Source: Candidatus Shapirobacteria bacterium (lineage in GTDB: Bacteria > Patescibacteriota > Microgenomatia > UBA12405). Taken from it: 10,060 nt of DNA. Under the pieces are notes generated by a model. That model saw only the letters and a list, made by a program, of their open reading frames with translations, did not search any database and was not told where the DNA came from. Of this stretch, positions 1-7,705 are shown piece by piece (position 1 is the stretch's first letter; each line of letters begins with the position of its first letter). A program made the translations under genes and the position numbers. The DNA lies in the NCBI GenBank assembly GCA_003647605.1, contig QMND01000013.1:1-10060 (forward strand), written 5' to 3'.

Positions 1-1737
1 AATATAAAAAACAAAAATAATTTTAGCCGTATTTTTAAAAATCGGCAAAATTCAAACAAAGACGCTCTGAGAATTAGCTCTTTAGGAGGTTTTGGGGATG
101 TTACCCAAAATATGTTCGTTTATGAATATGCTCCTCAGGGAGATTTCTCTAAAAGCCAAATTATTATCGTTGATTGTGGAGTCGGCTTTCCTGAAGAAGA
201 TGACTTTGGAGTTGATCTCCAAATTCCTGACACTACTTACCTAGAAGACAAGAAAGACCGTATTCTGGGTATTTTTATTACTCACGGACATGAAGATCAT
301 ATTGGAGCTATTCGTTTTATTTTACCAGTCCTTGGTTTAAAAATTCCTATTTATGCTCCAAAATTAGCTACTGCTTTCATTAAAGCTAGGTTAGAAGAAA
401 ACCAAATTAAAGCCAAAATCAAAACTTATCAAGATGCTATACCTATTAGAACTGGAGTATTTACTATCGACCCTATTAGAGTTACTCACTCTATCCCTGA
501 TACTTTCCACTTTGCCATCCAAACTCCTTTGGGTTTGCTTTACCATGGTTCTGATTTCAAGTTTGACCTTTTTCCTTTAGATGGTAAATTTGCTGATTTG
601 CCTCACATTGCCAAAATCGGCAATAATCACAATGTTTTGTGTTTATTGTCTGACTGTTTAGGAGCTGATCACCCTGGTTATTCACCTTCCGAAAGAACCA
701 TTGCTGAAGATTTTGAACGAGAGATAAAAACTGCTAAGGGTAGGGTCTTTGTAACTTCTATTTCCAGTAATATTGTTCGTTGGGGTCAAGCAGTTGAATA
801 TGGCAAGAGAGCTGGTAGAAAAGTTGTTATTGTTGGTTTTTCGGTTGAAAGAGCTATTAAAGTGGCTCAGCAATTAGAATATATCAATCTTAAGAAAAGC
901 GATTTGATACCCATAAATAGGGCCAATAATTTTCCCGATAATAAACTGATCTTTTTGACAGCTGGTTTTGCTGGTCAGCCCAATTCAGCTTTAAGTAAGA
1001 TGGTTATGGGCAAACATCGAATCAAGATTCGTTCTAGTGATAAGGTTGTCTTTTCTTCACCTGATTATATTCCTGGTACTTCCCATTCTATTTACACTAT
1101 GATTGATAATCTAGCCAAAATGGGAGCTGAAGTAGCTTATGGCAGTAAAGGTCAATTACATGTGTCTGGTCATGGTTACCAGAAAGAACATGCTATTTTG
1201 ATTTCTTTGCTTAATCCAAAATATTTGCTACCTATTGGTGGTAATTATAGGCATATTCGCAGTTACAAAAGCATGATTCAAAAATTGGGCTATCCAGCCA
1301 ATAGCTTACTTTCGCCAGATCCAGACGCCACTGTTACTTTTCATGCCGATAAGACTTATGACACTAAATTCCGTCTTCATCTTAAAAAGATTTTAATCGA
1401 TGGTTTTGGAATTGGCGATGTTGGCACTACTGTTTTGAGAGACAGGCGATTGTTGGCTGAAGATGGGATGTTGTCAGCTGTTTTGCTGGTTAATACTAAA
1501 GCTGGTCGGTTAGCCAAAGAGCCAATTGTTCTTAGTAAAGGTTTTGTTTTTATTAAAGAAAATACCCAGTTAATTAACCAACTTAAACAAGAAATTGTTA
1601 ATAAGTTTAAACAAGTAGCTGGTAATCCTATCAATTTGGACTATGTTCGAGAACAAATTCAAGGACATTTGGAACAGGTTGTTTACCAAAAAACCGGTCG
1701 CCAACCCATGATCCTGCCTTTGGTGATTGAGATATAA
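1..1737 (+). CDS. rnj: Ribonuclease J (metallo-beta-lactamase/beta-CASP RNase), 5'-partial
   Basis: RNase J is a cytoplasmic 5'-3' exonuclease/endonuclease for mRNA decay and rRNA maturation. The frame is open from base 1, and the family's N-terminal motif LRISSLGGFGDVTQN is encoded before the first ATG at 112, so the true start is upstream of the window. A Lys/Asn-rich stretch precedes that motif. Counting the Met at 112 as residue 1, visible motifs are HGHEDH (58-63), the HSIPD His (126), GSDFK with the metal-ligand Asp (148), SDCLGADHPGYSPSE (180-194), the beta-CASP region (about 210-360) with HVSGHG (350-355), and the C-terminal domain with DGFGIGDVG and VLRDRRLLAEDG. The last metal-ligand His of the family (PVHGEYR in typical members) is Gly376 here (PIGGNYR). 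The family call is near certain; full catalytic competence is not. Stop is TAA. Confidence 0.95.
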   Translation, partial: NIKNKNNFSRIFKNRQNSNKDALRISSLGGFGDVTQNMFVYEYAPQGDFSKSQIIIVDCGVGFPEEDDFGVDLQIPDTTYLEDKKDRILGIFITHGHEDHIGAIRFILPVLGLKIPIYAPKLATAFIKARLEENQIKAKIKTYQDAIPIRTGVFTIDPIRVTHSIPDTFHFAIQTPLGLLYHGSDFKFDLFPLDGKFADLPHIAKIGNNHNVLCLLSDCLGADHPGYSPSERTIAEDFEREIKTAKGRVFVTSISSNIVRWGQAVEYGKRAGRKVVIVGFSVERAIKVAQQLEYINLKKSDLIPINRANNFPDNKLIFLTAGFAGQPNSALSKMVMGKHRIKIRSSDKVVFSSPDYIPGTSHSIYTMIDNLAKMGAEVAYGSKGQLHVSGHGYQKEHAILISLLNPKYLLPIGGNYRHIRSYKSMIQKLGYPANSLLSPDPDATVTFHADKTYDTKFRLHLKKILIDGFGIGDVGTTVLRDRRLLAEDGMLSAVLLVNTKAGRLAKEPIVLSKGFVFIKENTQLINQLKQEIVNKFKQVAGNPINLDYVREQIQGHLEQVVYQKTGRQPMILPLVIEI

Positions 1738-1815
1738 GCAAAATAAAAAGCTTGTTATCAACTCCTATTTTTCTTTGTATTATTTTTTACCTAACTATCC
1801 AACAATTCTACACAT

Positions 1816-1850
1816 CGTCATTGCGAGGAGCGAAGCGACGTGGCAATCCC
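1816..1850. repeat. GC-rich imperfect palindrome, probable dispersed repeat element
   Basis: A short GC-rich stretch stands out in an AT-rich spacer. ATTGC (1820-1824) and GCAAT (1843-1847) form its outer arms, and the centre GCGAAGC can fold as GC-GAA-GC. From memory it resembles the CATTGCGAGGAGCGAAGCGA-type repeats scattered through many bacterial genomes; I cannot search to confirm this. It contains the in-frame GTG at 1840 that would extend proS upstream, which argues that this GTG is not a real start. No T-run follows directly, so it does not look like a terminator. Confidence 0.55.
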
Positions 1851-1899
1851 GTTGGAGTCACACTCTCTTTTTTCAACTTTCCCCTCCAGCTTTTTAGGT

Positions 1900-1911
1900 T
1901 ATAATAAAGCC
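1900..1911 (+). promoter_or_regulatory. Promoter -10 box of proS, leaderless geometry
   Basis: A perfect TATAAT lies at 1900-1905, followed by 6 bases and then the ATG at 1912. With usual -10 to start-site spacing, transcription would begin at the A of the ATG. No convincing -35 box is visible. No Shine-Dalgarno precedes the ATG. Confidence 0.7.
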
Positions 1912-3621
1912 ATGCGTTATTCAAAACTTTTTGGTAAAGTCTCCAAAACCGTCAGTAAACAAGCCATTGTCGCCAGTCATCGCTTTTTGGTCCAAGGCGG
2001 TTTTATTCGTCGTATTTCCTCAGGTCGCTATGCCTTTTTACCTCTAGGTCTTCGAGTCCGTCGCAAAGTCGAGAATATGATTCGCCAAGAAATGGTTAAA
2101 ATTGGAGCTCAAGAATTAGTTGTTCCTACTCTTCACCCTATCGAATTATGGCAACAAGCTAACCGTGATCAAAAATTTGGTCCCTCTATGATGCGACTCA
2201 AAGACCGTCGTGGGGCTGAGTTTACTTTAGGAGCTACTGCTGAAGTTATGATGGTTGAATTAGTCAAACAATTTAACCTATCTTACAAAGATTTACCTAT
2301 TAACATTTTTCAATTCTCTCAAAAATTTAGAGATGAAGTTAGAGCCAGTGGAGCTTTGTTAAGAACTAGAGAATTTATCATGAAAGATGGTTATTCTTTT
2401 CATGTTGATGAAGATAGCTTAAAACAAACCTACCAACTCTATTGGCAGGCCTATCTAAATATAGCTAAACAACTAGATTTAGAGGTGACTGTAGTTGAGT
2501 CGGACAATGGAGCCATAGGTGGTATGATTTCTCACGAATTTATGGTTGAAACCGATGTCGGTGAAGATGTTTTAGCCAAGTGTGATTGTGGCTATTCAGC
2601 CAATTTAGAGACAGCTAAATTTGTTAGAAAACAAGTCAATCCCGATGAAAAGCCCAAAAAAATGGAAATTGTGTCTCAACCCGAATGGGTTATGACCATG
2701 GAGGATAATGTCAAACATTATGGTAAATCCAAAGATCACTTCTTGAAAAATGTAGTTTATAAAGACATAGACGGCACTATTATTATTGGTGTTATTCGTG
2801 GCGACTTATCGGTCAACAAAACTAAATTGGCCAATGTTTATGGGGCCAAGGGTGAATTAGAACCAGCTACTGATGAAGATTTGGCTAAACTAGGTACTAA
2901 ATTCGGTTGGGTTCATTGTTGGGGGCATAAGGCTGTTTATGTCGGTGACTTGTCACTTAAAACAGTAGTCAATTTTATCGGTGGACAAAAAGAAAAAGAC
3001 ACTGATTCTATCAATGTTAATTATGGTCGTGATTTTGAGTGTGATTTTTTTGGTGATATTGCCGAAGCCGAAGCTGGTGCCATTTGTGGGCAATGCAACA
3101 AGGGTAAATTGAGACTAGTTAAATGTGTTGAGTTTGGTAATATTTTCAACATTGGTTATACATATAGCCAAGCGATGGACGCCAACTTTATTGACCAAGA
3201 CAATCATCAACAAAAGTTTTATATGGGCTCCTATGGAATTGGCCTAGGTCGAGCTATGGCCTGTGTAATTGAAACTCATCACGATGACAAAGGCATTATC
3301 TGGCCTAAGTCCATTACTCCTTATCATGTCCATTTGGTTTATCTCAATTCTTCCGATCCGACGGTTTTAGGAAAAGCCGAACAAGTTTACCAGGATTTAC
3401 AAAAAGCTGATATTGAAGTTTTATTCGATGATCGTCCTGATGTTTCGGCTGGTTCTAAATTTGCTGATGCTGATTTAATTGGTATTCCTGTTAGATTGTT
3501 GATTAGTCAAAGAAGTTTGGATAAAGGAGGACTAGAATTAAAGTATCGCCATTCTTCTGAATCCGAACTCATTCCCATTTCCGATTTGTCAAAAGTGATT
3601 TTAGATTTTTATAAAAAGTAA
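1912..3621 (+). CDS. proS: Prolyl-tRNA synthetase, bacterial type with editing insertion
   Basis: This class II synthetase charges tRNA-Pro with proline in the cytoplasm. The protein is 569 aa, close to the usual bacterial-type length. The N-terminus MRYSKLFGKVSKTVSKQA and the following SHRFLVQGGFIRRISSGRY fit the family start. Motif 2 is around residues 139-164 (FRDEVRASG, then REFIMKDGYSFH). The editing (INS) domain between motifs 2 and 3 is present, with FLKNVVYKD and VIRGDLSVNKTKL. Motif 3 is MGSYGIGLGR (438-447), and the anticodon-binding domain occupies the last 100 residues or so. CDC (224-226) and CGQC (392-395) could form a metal site. The family's usual RGIEVGHIF reads KCVEFGNIF here. 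I chose ATG 1912 over the in-frame GTG 1840 because the GTG lies in a repeat, upstream of a perfect -10 box. Confidence 0.96.
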   Translation: MRYSKLFGKVSKTVSKQAIVASHRFLVQGGFIRRISSGRYAFLPLGLRVRRKVENMIRQEMVKIGAQELVVPTLHPIELWQQANRDQKFGPSMMRLKDRRGAEFTLGATAEVMMVELVKQFNLSYKDLPINIFQFSQKFRDEVRASGALLRTREFIMKDGYSFHVDEDSLKQTYQLYWQAYLNIAKQLDLEVTVVESDNGAIGGMISHEFMVETDVGEDVLAKCDCGYSANLETAKFVRKQVNPDEKPKKMEIVSQPEWVMTMEDNVKHYGKSKDHFLKNVVYKDIDGTIIIGVIRGDLSVNKTKLANVYGAKGELEPATDEDLAKLGTKFGWVHCWGHKAVYVGDLSLKTVVNFIGGQKEKDTDSINVNYGRDFECDFFGDIAEAEAGAICGQCNKGKLRLVKCVEFGNIFNIGYTYSQAMDANFIDQDNHQQKFYMGSYGIGLGRAMACVIETHHDDKGIIWPKSITPYHVHLVYLNSSDPTVLGKAEQVYQDLQKADIEVLFDDRPDVSAGSKFADADLIGIPVRLLISQRSLDKGGLELKYRHSSESELIPISDLSKVILDFYKK

Positions 3622-3655
3622 TTTGTCCCTTTAGACTTAATTGTTTTATTTGTTA

Positions 3656-3667
3656 TATACTCTTAAT
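3656..3667 (+). promoter_or_regulatory. Promoter -10 box of ftsK, leaderless geometry
   Basis: TATACT at 3656-3661 lies 6 bases before the ATG at 3668, the same spacing as at proS. An overlapping TGTTATATA (3651-3659) could act as an extended -10 instead, giving a start about 2 bases earlier. No clear -35 and no Shine-Dalgarno are visible. Confidence 0.6.
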
Positions 3668-5755
3668 ATGGCTAAAAGACGACGTGGTAGACGCAAGAAG
3701 AAAAAAATCTTGTCTCTCAAACTAAAAGCAAAAACAATCAAATCTATTTTCTTCATTTTTTTCATCGTTTTATCAGTTATCATTGCCTTTTCTTTTTCGC
3801 ATGCCACCGGTTATTTAGATATGGTTAACTACTCCATTAATCAATATTTTGGTTTCGTTTCTCTTCTTCTTCCATTTTTACTTCTCATTCTGGCTTTTTC
3901 TTTCAGTCACCTAAAATCTCCTTTAAAAGAAACCAATGTCTCTCTTGGTTTTTTAATAATGTTTATTTCCTTAATGGCCTTAGCCAAGCAAGGTCTTTTT
4001 GGAAACTTTGTTTGGCAACAACTCTCTTTTTTGTTCACTGACTTTCCCACTTTTTTAATTTTTTTAGGCACTCTAATCGTTGGTTTCGTTGTTTTATTTG
4101 ACACTTCGATCGCCCAAATTATTAAACAAGCCAGAGAAATTATCAAGTTATTTAAAAGATATGTATTAGGGCGAGTTGATAAAAACAAAAAGAAGAAAAA
4201 AGAAAAAGAAGAGGTGGTTTATATTCAACAAAGACAAGAAACAGAAAAAACTAAAGACACGAGAGAAGAAGTGAAACCAACCCAACCAACCACTTCTGTA
4301 TCAGAGATCAAGAGTCCTTTAGCTTCATCGTCTAATCAAATTTGGGAATATCCAACCATTGACATTTTCGATAAAGCTCCAGGTAAAAAAGCAGACAGAG
4401 GCGATGTTGCCTATAACGCCAAAACCATAGAAGACACTTTAGAGTCTTTTGGAATTAGAGCCAGAGTTGAAGAAATAAATAACAGTCCTTCAGTTACTCA
4501 ATACGCTATTGCCGTAGCTGTTGGAACAAAGTTATCTAAAATCGTTAGTTTAGGCAATGACTTAGCTATGGCTCTTTCAGCTCCAGGCGGTCAAATCAGA
4601 ATAGAAGCCCCAATTCCTGGTCGCCCTTTAGTTGGAATAGAAGTCCCCAACCAATCATTACAAGTAGTTCCAATTAGACAAGTTTTAGAAAGTGAAATTA
4701 TAAAAAACAACAAATCAAAAACAGTCATTCCTTTAGGTTTAGGTGTTTCTGGTAAGGTTCAATTTGCTGACATTTCTAAAATGCCCCATGTTCTAATAGC
4801 CGGTCAAACTGGTTCAGGTAAATCAGTTTGTATTAATTCATGGATTAGTACTTTAATTTTTAGAGCTTCTCCAGACGAGCTAAGGTTGATAATGGTCGAT
4901 CCTAAAAGAGTTGAACTGACTCCATATAATGGTATTCCTCATTTATTGACACCAGTTATTGTTGAGCCAGATAAAGTGGTTTCTTCTCTTAAATGGGCTG
5001 TTGGCGAAATGGAAAGAAGATATAAAACTTTTGCTGAAGTTGGAGCTAAAAACATTGCTTCTTATAATAATATGGCCGGTTTTCAAAGTTTACCTTATAT
5101 TTTGATTATTATTGATGAACTGGCCGATATAATGCTTTATTCTCCTGCTGAAGTAGAGGATTCTATCTGTAGAATTGCTCAAATGGCCAGAGCTGTTGGT
5201 ATCCATTTAGTTTTAGCCACTCAGCGACCTTCTGTTGATATCTTAACCGGTTTAATTAAAGCCAATATTCCTACTCGAGTTGCATTTGCTGTTTCTTCTG
5301 TAACCGATTCCAGAGTTATTTTAGACAGTCCCGGAGCCGAGAAACTTCTTGGTAAAGGAGACATGCTTTATACTCCACCAGAATTAGCCAAGCCACTGCG
5401 TATTCAAGGTTGTTTTGTCTCTGACAAGGAAATAAAAAAATTAATAGATCATATCAAAAAACAAAAACAAAGCGAGTATGATGATCAGGTTGTCAACCAA
5501 CCAGTTTCTGCTGGTAGTTCAAGCAAAAATTTAGTTTCGGTGGGTGGGCAAGAAAAAGATGTAAAATTCCAAGAGGCCGTAACTGTCATCAAGAACAGTG
5601 GTAAGGCGTCGGCCTCCTTATTACAAAGACAATTAAAGTTAGGTTATGCTAGGGCTGCTAGAATTTTGGACCAATTAGAATCGGCTGGTCTTATAGGTCC
5701 TTCTAATGGGGCTAAACCTCGTCAAATTTTTATGGATAAGATATCCTCTGCTTAA
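3668..5755 (+). CDS. ftsK: DNA translocase FtsK/SpoIIIE
   Basis: FtsK is a membrane-anchored, ATP-driven DNA pump that clears chromosomes from the division septum. The 695-aa protein begins with a very basic stretch (MAKRRRGRRKKKK) and has four likely membrane helices at about 26-43, 61-79, 93-106 and 126-144. A short Lys/Glu-rich linker follows (about 170-225). The motor domain has Walker A GQTGSGKS (379-386), Walker B ILIIIDE (478-484) and the conserved VDPKRVEL and LATQRPSVD blocks. A C-terminal winged-helix gamma domain (about 633-689, with GYARAARILDQLE) is present, so it probably reads oriented DNA sites. I chose ATG 3668; the in-frame TTG at 3641 lies upstream of the probable -10 box. 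The linker is much shorter than in E. coli FtsK, closer to SpoIIIE/SftA-like lengths. It is probably cotranscribed with the gene at 5759. Confidence 0.96.
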   Translation: MAKRRRGRRKKKKILSLKLKAKTIKSIFFIFFIVLSVIIAFSFSHATGYLDMVNYSINQYFGFVSLLLPFLLLILAFSFSHLKSPLKETNVSLGFLIMFISLMALAKQGLFGNFVWQQLSFLFTDFPTFLIFLGTLIVGFVVLFDTSIAQIIKQAREIIKLFKRYVLGRVDKNKKKKKEKEEVVYIQQRQETEKTKDTREEVKPTQPTTSVSEIKSPLASSSNQIWEYPTIDIFDKAPGKKADRGDVAYNAKTIEDTLESFGIRARVEEINNSPSVTQYAIAVAVGTKLSKIVSLGNDLAMALSAPGGQIRIEAPIPGRPLVGIEVPNQSLQVVPIRQVLESEIIKNNKSKTVIPLGLGVSGKVQFADISKMPHVLIAGQTGSGKSVCINSWISTLIFRASPDELRLIMVDPKRVELTPYNGIPHLLTPVIVEPDKVVSSLKWAVGEMERRYKTFAEVGAKNIASYNNMAGFQSLPYILIIIDELADIMLYSPAEVEDSICRIAQMARAVGIHLVLATQRPSVDILTGLIKANIPTRVAFAVSSVTDSRVILDSPGAEKLLGKGDMLYTPPELAKPLRIQGCFVSDKEIKKLIDHIKKQKQSEYDDQVVNQPVSAGSSSKNLVSVGGQEKDVKFQEAVTVIKNSGKASASLLQRQLKLGYARAARILDQLESAGLIGPSNGAKPRQIFMDKISSA

Positions 5756-5758
5756 TCT

Positions 5759-6364
5759 ATGTTTAAAGCCTCCTCAATTCTTAAAAAAGCTAGATTGGAT
5801 AGGGAATTAGGTATAGACGAGATTTCAAAAAAGTTAAAAATTCCTTCAAAGTATCTAAGAGCCATAGAAGAGGAAGATTCTAAAAATTACCCCCAACCAC
5901 CATATTTACAACTTTTTGTCAAGGAATACGCAGATTTTTTCAATCTTAACAGTAAAGACATTCTCTCCTTTTTTCGTCGAGATTACCGAGAATCTTTGAA
6001 CAAAAAGTCTCCTCGAAAACATTCTACTTTTTTTATCACCCCTCAAAAACTTTTTAAGTCTTCTATTTTAATACTATTTTTAATTCTTTTCGCCTATTTA
6101 TTCAACCAATATGTCAGTTTTCACCGCCCTCCACAATTAGAAATTTCTTGGCCGTCAATGGAAGATGTCAAAAAAGGCGAATTTCTTTTAAAAGGTAAGA
6201 CTGATTCCGAAGCCACTATCCGACTTAATGATAGTTTGTTAATTGTTGATGATAATGGTAATTTTTCTAAACAAATCAAATTACTAGATAATCAAACTAA
6301 CAAAATTATCATTACGGCCATTTCTCCCTCCGGCGCCACTACCATTCTAGAAAAAGAGTATTGA
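5759..6364 (+). CDS. RodZ-like protein: helix-turn-helix, one membrane helix, Ig-like outer domain
   Basis: RodZ-type proteins link the cytoskeleton or elongation machinery to the cell envelope and influence rod shape. This 201-aa protein has the RodZ-type N-terminal HTH (about residues 5-65: LKKARLDRELGIDEISKKLKI, then YLRAIEEED and the PPYLQLFVKEYADFFNL pattern). A basic juxtamembrane segment, one membrane helix (about 101-119) and an extracytoplasmic beta-rich domain (about 125-201) follow. That outer domain has the look of a bacterial Ig-like or glucodextranase-B-like fold (GKTDSEATIRLND, DDNGNFSKQI). It starts 3 bases after the ftsK stop with no Shine-Dalgarno, so coupled translation is likely. 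Stop is TGA, which shows TGA is a stop in this genome. I withhold the symbol rodZ because the outer domain is divergent. Confidence 0.8.
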   Translation: MFKASSILKKARLDRELGIDEISKKLKIPSKYLRAIEEEDSKNYPQPPYLQLFVKEYADFFNLNSKDILSFFRRDYRESLNKKSPRKHSTFFITPQKLFKSSILILFLILFAYLFNQYVSFHRPPQLEISWPSMEDVKKGEFLLKGKTDSEATIRLNDSLLIVDDNGNFSKQIKLLDNQTNKIIITAISPSGATTILEKEY

Positions 6365-6402
6365 TCTTTGTTTGTTTGCTTGTTCTTGTTCTAAGGTTTC
6401 TC

Positions 6403-6411
6403 TGTTAAAAT
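6403..6411 (+). promoter_or_regulatory. Possible extended -10 promoter for the 6442 gene
   Basis: TGTTAAAAT fits the extended -10 pattern (TG, one base, then TAAAAT at 6406-6411). It would give a leader of roughly 24 bases before the ATG at 6442. The region is so AT-rich that chance matches are likely, and a second TAAAAT sits at 6412-6417. No Shine-Dalgarno is present. Confidence 0.3.
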
Positions 6412-6441
6412 TAAAATATTGATTATTTAAAAACAAAATAT

Positions 6442-7551
6442 ATGGGTCAGGCCAATCCCAATACTCCTATTACTCAAGCTGGCAATGTTTTAGTTATTAA
6501 AAAGAGCCATTTGTACACCTTTTTTGGATTTTTATGCCTGTTTTTAGTTGCTTTATTTTTTGCCTATAAATACTATCAACTCAAAAATACGGATCAGGTA
6601 AAAGTCTCTGCTTCAAATCAAACCATCCCCACTTCGATCCATCAACCGTCTTTGGCCTTGCCCGAGACAGCCCAATGGAAAAACTATTCTAGGACAGGTT
6701 TTAGTTTTAAGTATCCGTCTAATTTAGACTTGCGTGAAACTAAATCAGGGCATGTTTCTTTGTCTTTGTATGGGCCTAGCCAAAAAAAAGATACCGAGCC
6801 TTACGATGGTTTGTATCTTACTTTTGGTCATCCCCTTAAATTAAAAAATTCTAGCTTAGACGACTATACAGATCAGCAACTCAAGCTTCTTCTGGAAACA
6901 GGGGAGTTGGTTGATAAGAAAAAAAAGATAAAGATAAATGGTTTTGACGCTTACTCTTTTTCTGTTCAAGGACTTGGTCTACATCGATATATTTATGTTA
7001 AGTCGACTGACGGTCGTTTGGTTATGACTATAACTGATTCGACTCACGATCCCGGTCATCAGGGTTTTTCTAAAACAGTTGACTTGATTATGTCCACTTT
7101 TGTTTTAAATAATCAATCAAACGCTTCTGTTTCTACATATACCAACCAGGATTTTGCTTTTCAAATAGAATATCCGTCTAACTGGTTTTCAGCTACCGCT
7201 TTGCATGACAAAAATTTGTTTCTTCTTAATCCGGAGTCACAACCGCACCCCGATTCTGGAGAAATTTTTGAACCAATCGAAATCATGGCCACCGATCAGG
7301 TCGAAAGTGAGGCTGAATTTATCAAGAGCTGGACACAGGTGGGCTACAAAGTGGGTATCATCAACAAAATCAATTCATCTCCATTTACCACCGTTTATCA
7401 GCTAGACAAAACCGGCCCATCTCCCGGACCAGACCACTTTTTAGTTATGGCTACCTCACTTCAAAAATATGGAGTTGTTAAAATCGTGGTCCATGATTTG
7501 GATTTAATCACCCAAGCATACGATATTTTATTCAGTTTGTCTTTTTTGTAA
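6442..7551 (+). CDS. Membrane-anchored protein with two PsbP-like repeats, function unknown
   Basis: I do not recognise a named gene. The 369-aa product has a short N-terminal cytoplasmic tail, one membrane helix (about 24-44) and a large extracytoplasmic part, with no lipobox Cys. That part holds two copies of a domain. Each begins with an aromatic/Tyr-Pro-Ser signature: GFSFKYPSNL at 86-95 and DFAFQIEYPSNWF at 237-249. Each ends with a hydrophobic helix-like tail: VDLIMSTFVL (213-222) and AYDILFSLSFL (359-369). This resembles the PsbP-like domains common in membrane-anchored proteins of uncultured bacteria. Outside photosynthesis their role is mostly unknown. The second copy carries extra Pro/Gly-rich loops. 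The in-frame TAA at 6412 leaves ATG 6442 as the only plausible start. The gene stands alone between rodZ-like and the insertion sequence. Confidence 0.75.
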   Translation: MGQANPNTPITQAGNVLVIKKSHLYTFFGFLCLFLVALFFAYKYYQLKNTDQVKVSASNQTIPTSIHQPSLALPETAQWKNYSRTGFSFKYPSNLDLRETKSGHVSLSLYGPSQKKDTEPYDGLYLTFGHPLKLKNSSLDDYTDQQLKLLLETGELVDKKKKIKINGFDAYSFSVQGLGLHRYIYVKSTDGRLVMTITDSTHDPGHQGFSKTVDLIMSTFVLNNQSNASVSTYTNQDFAFQIEYPSNWFSATALHDKNLFLLNPESQPHPDSGEIFEPIEIMATDQVESEAEFIKSWTQVGYKVGIINKINSSPFTTVYQLDKTGPSPGPDHFLVMATSLQKYGVVKIVVHDLDLITQAYDILFSLSFL

Positions 7552-7576
7552 TTCATACCTCCCTCTTGTCAACTCT

Positions 7577-7607
7577 TGTTAAAGTTTCACCCAATTAGTT
7601 TACATTT
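7577..7607 (+). repeat. Left inverted end of the insertion sequence
   Basis: It starts TGTTAAAGTTTCAC and ends GTTTACATTT (7598-7607). It matches the reverse complement of 8652-8680 with two single-base gaps: shared TGT, GT, TCAC and ten identical bases at the inner edge. Confidence 0.5.
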
Positions 7608-7643
7608 CCGAGGCTAAAGTTAATTGTTTTTGCCTATTAAAAA

Positions 7644-7705
7644 TCAGCTGACCCCTTGCTAATCTATGAATTGAATTACAAATTAAAACAAGGAGGGTCA
7701 ACTGA
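7644..7705 (+). promoter_or_regulatory. Hairpin sequestering the transposase ribosome-binding site
   Basis: TCAGCTGACCCCTTG (7644-7658) pairs with CAAGGAGGGTCAACTGA (7689-7705): 14 pairs, one C-A mismatch and a two-base bulge, with a 30-base AT-rich loop. The right arm contains the whole Shine-Dalgarno AAGGAGGG (7690-7697) and ends on the A of the start codon. RNA transcribed through the whole region should hide the ribosome site. A transcript starting within the loop or right arm would lack the left arm and be open for translation. Confidence 0.65.

Noticed and set aside
84..100. AGGAGG followed at good spacing by an ATG (98), looking like a perfect ribosome site and start.
   Set aside because: The AGGAGG encodes the conserved LGG of RNase J's N-terminal motif, and the ATG at 98 is in a different frame that stops within about 50 codons.
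112..114. ATG 112 as the start of RNase J.
   Set aside because: The frame is open back to base 1 and encodes the family's conserved LRISSLGGFGDVTQN before this Met, so the start lies upstream of the window.
1840..1842. GTG start extending ProRS by 24 residues.
   Set aside because: It lies in the GC-rich repeat and upstream of a perfect TATAAT; the added residues do not resemble ProRS.
1816..1880. The GC-rich palindrome as an intrinsic terminator for rnj.
   Set aside because: The stem is imperfect and the nearest T-run begins about 15-20 bases downstream rather than immediately after.
3641..3643. TTG start extending FtsK by 9 residues.
   Set aside because: The probable -10 box lies downstream of it, and the ATG at 3668 has the same promoter spacing as other genes here.
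6362..6364. TGA as a possible recoded glycine codon, as in some Patescibacteria.
   Set aside because: The RodZ-like protein ends naturally at this TGA, and no gene in the window needs TGA to be read as an amino acid.
7205..7405. A 66-aa open frame on the + strand.
   Set aside because: It is an out-of-frame shadow within the second PsbP-like repeat of the 6442 gene.
7644..7705. The long inverted repeat before the transposase as an outer boundary of the insertion sequence.
   Set aside because: No matching copy occurs at the right side, and its arms surround the ribosome site, which fits a translational control hairpin better.
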